Below, piece by piece: positions 16,501 to 25,721 of a stretch of 64,000 nucleotides of DNA. The position numbers were made by a program, and so were the translations under genes. This DNA comes from CASFRF01 sp031549345 (GTDB lineage Bacteria > Verrucomicrobiota > Lentisphaeria > Victivallales > Victivallaceae), in the NCBI GenBank assembly GCA_031549345.1, contig JAVBPY010000006.1, positions 1 to 64,000 on the forward strand, read 5' to 3'. The notes under the pieces were generated by a model. That model was not told the origin of the DNA and searched no databases. It worked only from the letters and a program-made list of their open reading frames with translations. Position 1 is the first letter of the stretch. Each line of letters opens with the position of its first letter.

Positions 16501-19500
16501 CACTGCTCGGCTTCAACCTGGGCGAGGGCGCGCTTTTCGCGGTCGACGGCTTCGTTTCGGACGCGGATCGCGATTCGATCAAAGCGAACACCACTCTGGC
16601 GCAGAACGCGGCGTTGGGCCTCGGCTCCTGGATTCTCATTCAGGACTGGTCGGGCGCTTTCTCCATCGATAATCTGACGACGTTCAGCGCGGCGGCGAAC
16701 ATCCACACGTGGGATGATCTCGAAGTCCTCGCCGGTGGCAAGGTTTGGGGTTCCATCGATATGAACGATGGCGACAACGTCCTGGTCCTCAACGACGGCG
16801 TTGTGGTCAACGGCAGCCGCAGTCTCTACGATTTCGGCACGGTCAACACCGGCGCGGGCGACGACACGTTGATCGCCGGCGCGGCGACCGTGAACGGCAA
16901 GATCACGATGGGCGCGGGCGATAACACGATCATCATGGATGGCACGACGGTCAACAAGGCGATCAACCAGAAGGATTCGGTGCTTGAAGTCGGCGATGCC
17001 GCCTCCAACAACGAAATCGCGATCAACAATGCCACGCTCGGCGGCGATGTCAAATTCTCCGGCGCGACCGAAGGCGTGATCGGCGCTACGACCATCTCCG
17101 GCGATCTTTCGTTCGGCGCTGGCGACGACGAAGTGATTATTGATGCTTCGACGGTGAATGGCGACGTTACCTTGAATGGCGGCGAATTCTCCCTCGTTAA
17201 CGGAACGGCGATCAACGGCGACGTCGATTACGTTGGCGGCTTCACGGAAGTGATCGGCGGCGATGCGGCGGTGACCGGCGACATCCTCTTTGGAACGGGC
17301 ACCAACATCCTCCGCGCGGAAGGCGCTTTCTCCGCGAACAGCATCGTCGGCAATGCGGCGGCCCAGGGCAACAGCGTGACCGCCGAAGCGGGCGGTTCCT
17401 TGACCCTGAATGCCGGGGACCTCGAACTGACCGCGACCGGGGGCAACCTGGTCGGCGCGGATGGCGGCTCCATCAACATGGATGGCGACATCATCCTCGA
17501 CGGTGCGAGCAACGATGTCGTCCTGCTGAACGGCGGCTCGATCAACGGGCTCGGCGCGCTCGAGATGACCGGCGTCAACACGCTCTATGTCGAAGCGAGC
17601 GATTTTGCGGCGGACAGCGTCGCAATGACCGGCGACGGCAGCAACAGCATCGTCGAAACGGCCGGTTCGATCGCCGTTACCGACGCCATCGTCATGGACG
17701 GCGCCGTGAATACCGTCGACACCGACACCTCGTTCACCGCGGGCGCTTTGTTCATGATGGGCGCCGAGGAGAACACGGTCAACACTTCCGGTTCGATGGC
17801 GCTCACCGGCTTCACCGATGCGGATGGCAACGTCGTCCCCGGCGTGCTCGGCATGTCCGGAGTGACGAATGACCTCAATGTTTCCGGCAACCTCACCGCC
17901 GACGTCGTCGCCATGCTCGGCACGACCAACACCATCGATAACTCCGGAACGGTTGCGCTGAACGGCACGGCCAATACCCCGAGCGTCATCATGGACGGCG
18001 CCGACAACGTCATCGTCAACAGCGGTGATTTCACCGCGGCCGACATTGAGATGGACAACGGCGACAACGTCATCGCCAACAGCGACACCTTCACCGCAGC
18101 CAATATTGTGATGGATGGCCGCGGCAACGCCATCGCCAACACGGACACATTCACCGCGGCCGACATCACGATGACCGGCAGCACGGACAACGTCATCGCC
18201 AACAGCGGTGATTTCGCCGCGGCCGACATTGCGATGACCGGTGATGAAAACCTGATCCTGAACGCCGGTACCTTTGCCGCGAACAACGTTGCTCTGGAAG
18301 GCAACGAAAACGCCATCAGCAGCTTGGGTTCCTTTACCGCTGCCGGCGATGTTTCCATGACCGGTACGGGACGGCACTCCGAAAATACGCTCGATGTTTC
18401 CGGTGACTTCACCGCGAACAGCGTTTTCATGGATGCGTACGAGAACGAAATCCTCATGGGTTCGGATGCCGTGCTGACTGCCGCGAACGGGATTGTGATG
18501 AACAGCCGCAGCCGCTTCTCGGGCACCGACTCGAACGAAATCAGCCTTGCGCAGGATTTCGGAACCGTTGCGAATGAAGAGCTTGTGATCGACGATGTGA
18601 ACATGGTGGTCGACGCTCCGAGCGTCAGCATGACCGGTTCCTCGAACACGGTTGAACTCGGCCTCGATGTCGCGACGAACGGGACGTGGGACGACTCCAC
18701 GGTTCCGGCTTCGCACCTCGTCTCCCGGGCGACGGTCGGCGCGTTTAATGTGGCGCTCGCCGCGAACGGCGGACTTGCGATGGACGGCGGCGTGAATACG
18801 CTTGATGTCAGCTACAGCCTGGATGCCGATCAGGAAGGTGAAATCCTGGTCAATGGCGACGCCTCGATTGCGGTCGGCGACGTTACCATGACCGGCAGCG
18901 TCAACTCGGTTGATGCTTCGATCAACCTCTACGCCGGCGAACAGGCCTTCATCGATATGAACGGCGCGAACGTTGCGGTTACCCTCGGCGATATCCTGAT
19001 GGATACCGACCCGGCGAACGGCGTCAACACCGACGCGACCAAGACCAACACCGTTACGCTCGGTCTGATCGAAAACACCTTCGACGCGGCGGGCGACATT
19101 GCGACCGCCAGCGGCGAGATCCGTAACGCCACGGGCGCCATGACCACGACAGCCGGCGACATTTCGATGTTCGGCGCGGGCGCGGTCAACACCCTGACGA
19201 TCGGCAGGAACGCCACGGTTGAAAACATCGCGATGGGGAACATCAAGGGCGACCAGGTCAGCAAGTCCAATACGCTGACCCTCGACGCCTCCGGCACCGT
19301 CAACGGCGACATCCGCCTGATCGCGGAAACCAACGATGTCGATCTCCAGGGCGTTGGAACCATCGACAACTGGTTCGACGTCTTCGGCGGCGTGAACACA
19401 GCCACCATCGGCAAGGATGTTGTAGTGAACGACGTCCTCACCTTCGGCGGCGTGTACGACCAGGATGGCATCGGCGTCGACGGCTACGAGCTCATTAAGA

Positions 19501-22500
19501 ATACAGCCAACACGGTCAACGTGTTCGGCACGGTCGGCGGGATCGATACCTCCGTCAGCACCGGCGCACCCGCCGGAACGATCAACGCGTCGGAAGACAT
19601 TATCCGCGTCAATGGCGGCGTTGTCGACGGCGACATCCTGACTGGATTCGGCGATGATCGCGTCTCCCTTTGGAATGGAGCCTCCGTTACAGGAGCGATC
19701 ACCATGGGCGATGCGAGCATCGCAGCGGGCAACACCGATGACAATCTTCTCCGCGTTCTCGGCGGCAGCACGGTCGGCGGCGCGGTTACGATGTTCGCGG
19801 GCGAAGACAACGACCTTCGCGTACGCGGCGGCAGCTCGATCGAGGGCGAAGTCACGATGACGGCGGGCGACGACAACGATCTCCGCATCAGCGGTGCGAG
19901 CCGTATCGGCGCTTCTGTTACGATGGTGGCGGGCGACGACAACGATCTCCGCGTCTTCGGCGCGAGTGCCATTACCGGCGCGGTCACGATGACGGCGGGC
20001 GACGACAACGATCTGATCGCCACGGGCGGCAGCGCGATCGAAGGCGAGGTTGTGATGACGGCTGATGCCGACAACTCCCTCTACCTTGCCGGCGCGAGCC
20101 GTATCGGCGCCTCGGTTACGATGCTTGCCGGCGATACCAACGACGCCGATGTCGAAGGCTCCACGGTCAGCGGCAATGTGAGCATGCTCGCTCTCAACGA
20201 CAACACCCTCGATATCACGACCGGGTTTGACGTTGCCGGCGACCTCGTCGGTTCGCATGTCGAAGGCGATATCCTGATGGGTTCCGCGGAAGGGGATAAC
20301 TACCTGAAGATCGCCGGCGACCTCCAGGTCGTCGCGGGCGAGGTAGATGTCCTGACCGAAACCAAGGTTGACGGCAAGATCACCATGATCGCCAACAACA
20401 CCGATGGCGAAAACCATCTCCGGCTCGAGTACGCGAGCCTGGGCGGCGACCAGGTCCTGATGCAGGGCTACCTGGCGGACGTCACCATCAAGACCGGCGA
20501 CTGGAAGGTTTTCGGGACGACGACGGTGGATTCGAGCACCTACATGGATTCGTTCCATATGGATAGCGAAGTCAACACCTTCACGGTGGAAGAAGGCACG
20601 GTGGTGATCACCGGCGAAGTGGAAGATCCCGCTTTGGCCGGTTACGGCATGGCCTTCACCGGCCGTGAGAACACCCTGAACGTCGACGCCAAGGGCCGCC
20701 TGATTATGGCGGATACCGCGGCGGACATGAGCGGTCCGTTCGCCCCGACCCCGGATAACGTCGACCCGACGACCGGACGCAACGGCATCTACATGGGCTG
20801 GAGCAGCACCGACGTCGTAGATCCGACCGATCCGAAGTATACCTTCACCGGCGTCACCTTCTACGGAACCGATCCGCAGAACGGCCAGGAAGTGTACACC
20901 TTCGACCTCACCGGCGGAACCCCGGCCCAGTATTCGGCGGTTATCGCCGACTTCAACAACATCAACGTGGACGGCAAGCTTTTGACCGGCGCGGTCGATA
21001 TGCTCGGCCTGGACAACACGGTCCTGGTTACCGGACCCGCGGACAGCACGGTGAGCGAAGCCTACCCGCGTCCCCCGGCCGACAGCGCTCCGGTCTTCGT
21101 CTGGGCGGATTGGATGAACAACACCTTCTCGAAGGATGTTCTTCTCATGTCCACCTCGACGCTTTGGGCCGAATCGATGAGCTTCAGCGGCAAGACCAAC
21201 ACCCTGCTGGTCGCTGGTGAAACCTTCGCTCCGAGCATGTACGCCGGTGCGTTCCCGGTCTCCGGCGCGAGCCTGATGGTCGGCGGCGACATCACGATGG
21301 GCAACGCCACTGTGGCACTGTACGATAAGGACGGGAACTACGTGAAGGACGGCACCGTCCTCGCGGAAAACAACCTTATCGATGCCGGCGGCATGGACGA
21401 CTTCACGTTCTTCAAGAGCGGTGCGATTTCGATGACCGCGCTTTACTCGAACGAAGCGTACATCAGCGGTTATGTCTTCCGCGGCTACAGCCAGTTCACC
21501 GACGGCGCCGACACGTTCGAAAACCAGAATCCGTTCTTCATCAAGGGTGAAGTCAATGGCTCCATCAGCCAGGTTGTTGCGGACGGCGCCAACGTGCTCG
21601 AACTCGAACTCGTGGACGTTGCCGGCAACATCGCGCAGGATGCGACCTCCACGGTTTCCGGAACGGCGAACACGCTTGAAATCCACGGCACTGTGATTGC
21701 GGAACTGATCGATCCGGCGACGGGCCTGCCCTTCTCCGCCGAGCAGATCGTCCGTTCGAGTGCCCAGGATGTTGAGCAGGTTGCGCACTCCGCCGATGAC
21801 GCGGTGGTCCTCGACAACAGCATCAACGCCACGTGGACCGATCTCGGCAACGTCGCGCAGCGCGCCGAAAACGGCAGCAACCTCATCAACGTTGTCGCGG
21901 TCAACGCGGGCAATGTTACGATGACGGCCGACGAGCTGGACGATGCGGTTGTTGCGAACAACACCATCGTGGCGGACAACGTGACCCGCCTTGAGGAAGT
22001 GAGCAACTTCGGCGCGATCACCATGACCGCGGCGGACGCCAACACGATCGATGTCGCCGGCTTCATCCGGCAGGCGGTTGTCGATCCGCTCACGAACGAA
22101 CTCATCTCCGCTCCGGCGTATGACCTGAGCGATATTGCGAGCCTGACCATGACCGGAAACGTCAATACGGCGGATCTCGACCTGGTCAACGTGGCGGGCG
22201 ACATTGCCATGACCGCCGGCAACGGCGGCAACGACCTCGCGATCGACGGCGGCATCGCCAACGCCTACACCTACTGGACCGATCCGACCGATCCGACCAG
22301 TGAGGTGACGGTCGATGATGCGCTCATCCTCTCGCAGGTTGGAGGCTCTATCACGATGGAAGCGACCGATGCGGGCAACGTCGCCAACATTACCTCGACG
22401 GTTGTCGCGGGCGATGTTACGCAGAACGCTTATACCGACGACGCAACGGTGGTTGTGGGGAACACCCTCAACGCGATGCTCGCCTCCTTCGGCAACATCA

Positions 22501-25478
22501 CGCAGCTTTCCGAAAACGGCAGCAACGTGATCGACTTCGTCGGCGTTGACGCCGGCGATGTTACAATGACGGCGGAAGAGCTGGTGGACACCGTTGATGC
22601 GAGCAACTCCATCGACGCGTTTGTGAGCAACTTCGGCAACATCACGATGACGGCGGCGGATGCCAACACGATCAACGCCGCCGGGCTCATTCAGCAGGCG
22701 GACGTCGATCCGATCTCCTTCGAACTCGTCGCGGCCCCGATTGTCACCATGAGCGACATCGCCAGTTTGACCATGAACGGAACCACCAACGCGGCGGATC
22801 TGGACCTGGTTGACGTGGCGGGCGACATTGCGATGACCGCGGGCGTCGGTGGCAACGACCTCGCCATCAACGGCGGCATCGTCAACGGCTACGCCTACCT
22901 GACCGATCCGACCGATCCGGCCAGCGCGGTTGTGGTTCCGCAGGCGCTCGTCTACTCGGAAGTCGGCGGCGATATCACGATGGATGCGACCGATGCGGGC
23001 AACATTGCCAACCTGGTCCTTGCCGATGTGGCGGGCGATCTCTCGCAGACCGCGCACTCCACCGATGCGACCGTGGTCGTGGGCAACGTGCTCAACGCCT
23101 CGATCTCCGATATCGGCAGCGTGACGCAGCTCAACGAAAACGGCAGCAACGCCGTCAACTTCATCGGCGTCAACGCGGGCAACGTGTCGATGACGGCGGA
23201 AGAGCTGGATGCGGCGGTTGTCGCGAACAACACCCTCATGGCGAACGTCGTCACCAACCTCGGCGAAGTGAGCAACTTCGGCGCGATTACGATGACCGCG
23301 GCGGATGCCAACCAGGCGCTCGTCAGCGGCTTCATCCAGCAGGCGGTTGTCGTCGCCAATGAGCTTGTTACAGCTCCGGACTATGACCTGAGCGACATCG
23401 GCAGCCTGAGCATGGATGGAACCAGCAACATGGCGATTCTCGGCCTGGTCGACATTGCGGGCGAAGTCTCGCAGACCGCGACCACCGGCGGGAACCTGCT
23501 TTCGATCTCCGGCGGCCTCGTCGCCGGCTACACCTACTGGACGGACATCGCCGATCCGACGACCGAAACGACGGTCGCGGAAGAGATTGTCTATTCGCAG
23601 GTCGGCGGCTCCGTTGCGCAGACGGCGGTCGATTCGAACAACGTCAGTCTCCTGCAGGGTGTTGAGATCGCGGGCGGCGTCACGCAGACGACGACCGCGG
23701 TCGATGCGGCTCTTCCGGGAGTCAACGCCATTTTGGCGGCCTATGCCACCATGGGCGACATTGCGCAGACTGCCGCGAATGGCGGCAACGTTGTGACGTT
23801 CAGCTACGTTGAAGCGGGCGATATCGTGCAGACGGCGGCCTCGCTTGATGACACGGTTTTGGTCGGCAACGTTGTCGGGGCCGAATTCAGCGAACTTGGC
23901 GGCATCACGCAGGTTGTCGACCACGGCAGCAATGAGGTGGATCTCAACGCGGTTGTCGCGGGCGCCATTTCGATGACCGCCGGATCGCTGGTTGACACCA
24001 TGGAAGTTGCGAACGACCTTGCGATGGCCAACGGCTCGTCCCTGGACATCACAATGACCAACACCAACGGTTCCAATACGGCCTCGTTGACCAACGTTGA
24101 CGTCGATGGCGACATCGTCATGGATGCCGCGGTGATCCAGCCGCGGAGCACGACGCCCTTCTTCCTTGGCGACAACGGCCTCCAGATTACTGGAACCTTC
24201 AACGACGCGCAGGGCGTGGACCCGACCGATCCGGCGTGGGTGGATGCCAACGACGACGACTTCTCGACGGTCAGCGGCAGCATCACCATGACCAGCGAGT
24301 CCGACAACAATAACGCGACACTGACGAACACCAACGTCGGCGCTGGGATTGATATCTCGGCCGGCTGGACGAACACGCTGACCCTCGTCGGAGCCATTGG
24401 CAACGTGGATGTGGGCGGCGTGGCCACCCCGACGGTCTTCGCGACCACGGTCGGCGGCGACGTCAGCATGGAAGCGTTCGGCACCGGCGACTTCACCGTG
24501 GATCCGATCTACGGCGCTCTGACAATCAACAGCGCGACCAACACCCTGGATATGACGGCCGCCGTGATTGACGGCGACGTCACGATCAGCGGCGATGTGA
24601 ACCTTGTCGAGATCGACGCCGACTCCGCAATCACCGGGACGATCACGCTCGGCGATGCGGGAACGGTGCTCAATCGCGCCAATGGGGTTTATGTTGCCGG
24701 TTCGGTGGGTGGAATCGCCGCGGCGGACACGGCTTCCACGGCGGTCTACGAGATCACCCTCACGGAAGCGGCCAATGTCGGCACGATCACGACCGCCGCC
24801 GGCGATGACAACTTCGCCGTTGGCCTCCTGAACGACTCGATCACGATCGACGCGGTCGACCTCGGCGCCGGCGCAAACCAGGCCATCCTGGCGACGTTCG
24901 GAACCGAATCGATCACCATCAACAGCCTCTGGGCGACCGGCGGCAGCCTGTCGATCAATGGCATGAACATGGGTACGGGCACCATCAGCGTTGCGCTGGT
25001 GGACACCGACACCGCCGCGGACACCAGCATGACAGTGGACATGCTCACCGGTGTGACCCTGACGGCCATCGGCAGCGCAGGCGACACCATCACGTTCAAC
25101 ACCGTGCTTGTGGTTGATTACGTCGGCACGGTCCTGGGCGGGACGATCGTCAGCGGTCTGAATTTCGTCGCCTTCGACATGTCCGGTCTGACGACCGGCG
25201 GCGCGGCGCTGGTGGATACCACCAATCTGACGAGCTGGGATGCCCTGACGGAAGGCGGATTCGGAATGGACACCACCGGCCTCGGCGCCGGAACGTACAC
25301 TCTGTGGGAAGGCTTTGATGTCGCCAACTGGGGTACGGGAGCCGCCACGTTCAGCCTGGCGAACGGGACCACGCTGACTTGGGATACGCTCTCGAGCGCG
25401 TACATCGGCAGTGACCTCACCTTGGACTACGCGCTGACGAAGGACGCCAGCAATAAGGTGACGCTTACCATCGCGTAA
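13545..25478 (+). CDS. Giant repetitive beta-solenoid protein, probable type I secretion substrate
   Basis: The gene encodes 3977 residues with AAAAGGAG before the ATG. There is no Sec signal peptide or C-terminal autotransporter barrel, and the ABC and HlyD genes lie just upstream, so type I export is the likely route. The N-terminal part (residues about 90-240) repeats VYGGG/IYGGG motifs. Residues 411-515 hold five 21-residue units with RTX-like GCGDDTLNI. Later come 20-residue units (1488-1607), six exact-length 22-residue units (2073-2204), and five copies of a roughly 190-216-residue super-repeat (from 2692). The chain is rich in Gly, Asp, Asn, Ala, Thr and Val, strongly acidic, and has only three Cys that I can find (two in MGCG motifs, one in NGCTVT). 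The C-terminus (ANGTTLTWDTLSSAYIGSDL) is a plausible uncleaved secretion signal. A surface adhesin, S-layer-like coat or matrix protein is inferred; no enzyme motif is visible. Confidence 0.88.
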   Translation: MSGIIQSKTKGNVFVETLPDPIGDAQVYVEYAPSANAFTGSTAGETSNVTFVGSGTNAKLKLVAAGTSLGTNVTIGGAGMTNTVNFDSLAVGTVYGGALATDAKGKIASKYLLGVTAVTVGNVTLNILNGRYGTVYGGGAGYGATVKGDVTINYGAGHVAGTDGSVKTIYGGGGTGSIVEGNVAININAIAAGKIGSIYAGGNNSVVKGNAVVTFSAGHGLYSFSGTVSGGGKGRNARVEGTSTLVFDNYIGDFKATIKEFQLVTFTGATSVTLTKAQNATMKGATYHFVITDETRGLTTAMLTLKKKAVLGKVDVTVTSDDFMTNGGTVILIASKYFKTAFDVNTNTFSVLNNEGNKIYSGAYELVYNFNKKLGGDVTFVFKGSSLIIDDEVKENVTLTDADETVNVVAGAEITGNIDMGCGDDTLNIQSGAKVYGSIDMGCGNDYLVIQKDALVTGTIDMGLGNDTLVLQENAKVSSEIFLRDGENMIILEEGSQHSGTIVFDANSKNTIHVNGGAISSVRGGDETTYNEIILSGIEGLGGGVGTWVTNARGVTTFQARELVLKGSTNDTVVLNKHAEVSAINFGKGEDTLVLFQDYRGDVVFEDGNDAIVAGTNLTLDGKTLKLRGTDNVLVVMNGCTVTITNMTVGSFAGGYDGIYLSQNAGLIYNNTQYIQNYVGHLDAAGDDVIILGAATAAPARIADYYVKETDGVVGSVLLVNSLTLTPGAILDKSSVFAVGSIFAFGASTVTDSNLAAASFGMGSGATVTGGSVAVGALNLEDGVSITDGKITTGNLDMAAGSSITGGSLKFDGVANVAGAVGTDLLGSSNDDTLNVLAGASFTTNLIDLGGGKDTVNFKSDFSNDALVIAGAEKITTAKDTLVTIGSAADATKFGIGKNSMLTEVIDQVITVGDWDKAVTFAADYTIVLTGVIDTDVALNGNTVVISKSVGEYFARNIALTGANTFMLGAGVETWYDWQQFSGDTALLGFNLGEGALFAVDGFVSDADRDSIKANTTLAQNAALGLGSWILIQDWSGAFSIDNLTTFSAAANIHTWDDLEVLAGGKVWGSIDMNDGDNVLVLNDGVVVNGSRSLYDFGTVNTGAGDDTLIAGAATVNGKITMGAGDNTIIMDGTTVNKAINQKDSVLEVGDAASNNEIAINNATLGGDVKFSGATEGVIGATTISGDLSFGAGDDEVIIDASTVNGDVTLNGGEFSLVNGTAINGDVDYVGGFTEVIGGDAAVTGDILFGTGTNILRAEGAFSANSIVGNAAAQGNSVTAEAGGSLTLNAGDLELTATGGNLVGADGGSINMDGDIILDGASNDVVLLNGGSINGLGALEMTGVNTLYVEASDFAADSVAMTGDGSNSIVETAGSIAVTDAIVMDGAVNTVDTDTSFTAGALFMMGAEENTVNTSGSMALTGFTDADGNVVPGVLGMSGVTNDLNVSGNLTADVVAMLGTTNTIDNSGTVALNGTANTPSVIMDGADNVIVNSGDFTAADIEMDNGDNVIANSDTFTAANIVMDGRGNAIANTDTFTAADITMTGSTDNVIANSGDFAAADIAMTGDENLILNAGTFAANNVALEGNENAISSLGSFTAAGDVSMTGTGRHSENTLDVSGDFTANSVFMDAYENEILMGSDAVLTAANGIVMNSRSRFSGTDSNEISLAQDFGTVANEELVIDDVNMVVDAPSVSMTGSSNTVELGLDVATNGTWDDSTVPASHLVSRATVGAFNVALAANGGLAMDGGVNTLDVSYSLDADQEGEILVNGDASIAVGDVTMTGSVNSVDASINLYAGEQAFIDMNGANVAVTLGDILMDTDPANGVNTDATKTNTVTLGLIENTFDAAGDIATASGEIRNATGAMTTTAGDISMFGAGAVNTLTIGRNATVENIAMGNIKGDQVSKSNTLTLDASGTVNGDIRLIAETNDVDLQGVGTIDNWFDVFGGVNTATIGKDVVVNDVLTFGGVYDQDGIGVDGYELIKNTANTVNVFGTVGGIDTSVSTGAPAGTINASEDIIRVNGGVVDGDILTGFGDDRVSLWNGASVTGAITMGDASIAAGNTDDNLLRVLGGSTVGGAVTMFAGEDNDLRVRGGSSIEGEVTMTAGDDNDLRISGASRIGASVTMVAGDDNDLRVFGASAITGAVTMTAGDDNDLIATGGSAIEGEVVMTADADNSLYLAGASRIGASVTMLAGDTNDADVEGSTVSGNVSMLALNDNTLDITTGFDVAGDLVGSHVEGDILMGSAEGDNYLKIAGDLQVVAGEVDVLTETKVDGKITMIANNTDGENHLRLEYASLGGDQVLMQGYLADVTIKTGDWKVFGTTTVDSSTYMDSFHMDSEVNTFTVEEGTVVITGEVEDPALAGYGMAFTGRENTLNVDAKGRLIMADTAADMSGPFAPTPDNVDPTTGRNGIYMGWSSTDVVDPTDPKYTFTGVTFYGTDPQNGQEVYTFDLTGGTPAQYSAVIADFNNINVDGKLLTGAVDMLGLDNTVLVTGPADSTVSEAYPRPPADSAPVFVWADWMNNTFSKDVLLMSTSTLWAESMSFSGKTNTLLVAGETFAPSMYAGAFPVSGASLMVGGDITMGNATVALYDKDGNYVKDGTVLAENNLIDAGGMDDFTFFKSGAISMTALYSNEAYISGYVFRGYSQFTDGADTFENQNPFFIKGEVNGSISQVVADGANVLELELVDVAGNIAQDATSTVSGTANTLEIHGTVIAELIDPATGLPFSAEQIVRSSAQDVEQVAHSADDAVVLDNSINATWTDLGNVAQRAENGSNLINVVAVNAGNVTMTADELDDAVVANNTIVADNVTRLEEVSNFGAITMTAADANTIDVAGFIRQAVVDPLTNELISAPAYDLSDIASLTMTGNVNTADLDLVNVAGDIAMTAGNGGNDLAIDGGIANAYTYWTDPTDPTSEVTVDDALILSQVGGSITMEATDAGNVANITSTVVAGDVTQNAYTDDATVVVGNTLNAMLASFGNITQLSENGSNVIDFVGVDAGDVTMTAEELVDTVDASNSIDAFVSNFGNITMTAADANTINAAGLIQQADVDPISFELVAAPIVTMSDIASLTMNGTTNAADLDLVDVAGDIAMTAGVGGNDLAINGGIVNGYAYLTDPTDPASAVVVPQALVYSEVGGDITMDATDAGNIANLVLADVAGDLSQTAHSTDATVVVGNVLNASISDIGSVTQLNENGSNAVNFIGVNAGNVSMTAEELDAAVVANNTLMANVVTNLGEVSNFGAITMTAADANQALVSGFIQQAVVVANELVTAPDYDLSDIGSLSMDGTSNMAILGLVDIAGEVSQTATTGGNLLSISGGLVAGYTYWTDIADPTTETTVAEEIVYSQVGGSVAQTAVDSNNVSLLQGVEIAGGVTQTTTAVDAALPGVNAILAAYATMGDIAQTAANGGNVVTFSYVEAGDIVQTAASLDDTVLVGNVVGAEFSELGGITQVVDHGSNEVDLNAVVAGAISMTAGSLVDTMEVANDLAMANGSSLDITMTNTNGSNTASLTNVDVDGDIVMDAAVIQPRSTTPFFLGDNGLQITGTFNDAQGVDPTDPAWVDANDDDFSTVSGSITMTSESDNNNATLTNTNVGAGIDISAGWTNTLTLVGAIGNVDVGGVATPTVFATTVGGDVSMEAFGTGDFTVDPIYGALTINSATNTLDMTAAVIDGDVTISGDVNLVEIDADSAITGTITLGDAGTVLNRANGVYVAGSVGGIAAADTASTAVYEITLTEAANVGTITTAAGDDNFAVGLLNDSITIDAVDLGAGANQAILATFGTESITINSLWATGGSLSINGMNMGTGTISVALVDTDTAADTSMTVDMLTGVTLTAIGSAGDTITFNTVLVVDYVGTVLGGTIVSGLNFVAFDMSGLTTGGAALVDTTNLTSWDALTEGGFGMDTTGLGAGTYTLWEGFDVANWGTGAATFSLANGTTLTWDTLSSAYIGSDLTLDYALTKDASNKVTLTIA
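13820..14280 (+). repeat. YGGG repeats in the N-terminus of the giant protein
   Basis: Five segments share a (V/I)(Y/S)(G/A)GG core followed by a GDVTIN/GNVAIN-type strand: near 13825, 13942, 14050, 14136 and 14227. Spacing is about 30-40 codons. They differ in sequence from the later solenoid repeats, so this is a separate N-terminal module. Confidence 0.7.
14775..15089 (+). repeat. Five 21-residue RTX-like units in the giant protein
   Basis: Units of 63 bases start at 14775, 14838, 14901, 14964 and 15027. The first three share IDMGxG(D/N)D(T/Y)L, which looks like an RTX calcium turn (GxGxDxL) but occurs once per 21 residues, not once per 9. The last two units keep the length but lose the glycine-aspartate core. 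Confidence 0.8.
18006..18368 (+). repeat. 20-residue tandem repeats in the giant protein
   Basis: Units starting at 18006, 18066, 18126, 18189, 18249 and 18309 follow the pattern NVIANSGDFTAADIxMxG, 20-21 residues each. The repeat is strong at DNA level too, which points to recent duplication. Confidence 0.8.
19761..20156 (+). repeat. Six exact 22-residue repeats in the giant protein
   Basis: Units of exactly 66 bases start at 19761, 19827, 19893, 19959, 20025 and 20091, with pattern GASxIxGxVTMxAGDDNDLRV. Fixed length and conserved hydrophobic positions fit one solenoid coil per unit. Confidence 0.85.
21618..24350 (+). repeat. Five super-repeats of about 190-216 residues in the giant protein
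   Basis: Each copy opens with a V(A/D)G(D/N/E)(I/V) strand: 21618, 22191, 22815, 23454 and 24102, i.e. spacings of 191, 208, 213 and 216 codons. Shared landmarks are YTYWTDPTDP, GGSITMEATDAGN, VVVGNxLNA and FGxITMTAADAN. The fifth copy is partial and diverged. Short strand repeats are nested inside each copy. Confidence 0.82.
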
Positions 25479-25498
25479 GCAAGATCGCTTGAACGCGA

Positions 25499-25533
25499 CC
25501 GCCGCTCCGCACAATGCGGGGCGGCGGTTTTTT
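25499..25533 (+). terminator. Intrinsic terminator of the giant gene
   Basis: A 12-bp GC-rich stem (CCGCCGCTCCGC with GCGGGGCGGCGG, one G-U pair), loop ACAAT, is followed by six T, 21 bases after the stop codon. Confidence 0.92.
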
Positions 25534-25591
25534 CATGCTCACATAGAAGAAAAGTCCGAATTTTTTCTCCGGCATTTCCGAATCTTCCGGC

Positions 25592-25619
25592 TTGCTTTTC
25601 GTTTTTTTTGTGCTATATT
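25592..25619 (+). promoter_or_regulatory. Promoter of tRNA-Ser
   Basis: TTGCTT (25592-25597) and TATATT (25614-25619) are 16 bases apart; the -10 lies 12 bases before the tRNA 5' end. Confidence 0.7.
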
Positions 25620-25631
25620 TATAGGACAAGC

Positions 25632-25721
25632 GGAAAGATGTCTGAGTGGTCGAAGGAGCCGCATTGGAAATGCGGTGTACGGGCAACCGTACCGAGGGTT
25701 CGAATCCCTCTCTTTCCGCCA
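25632..25721 (+). tRNA. tRNA-Ser (GGA)
   Basis: The acceptor GGAAAGA pairs with TCTTTCC, followed by G and an encoded CCA. The anticodon stem CCGCA/TGCGG holds loop TTGGAAA with anticodon GGA. The long variable arm (about GTACGGGCAACCGTAC) and the T loop GGTTCGAATCC are typical for serine tRNA. Confidence 0.96.

Noticed and set aside
19761..20156. Regular 66-base direct repeats that could suggest a CRISPR or tandem-repeat array
   Set aside because: The repeats are contiguous, have no spacers, and stay in frame as 22-residue protein units.
13413..25514. A minus-strand open frame of about 4030 codons lying antisense to the whole giant gene
   Set aside because: It arises because the sense gene almost never uses codons whose complement is a stop in that frame, and its repeats merely mirror those of the sense gene. 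It has no sensible protein features, and the sense frame has RBS, terminator and a matching secretion system. Its length is striking but explained by codon bias.
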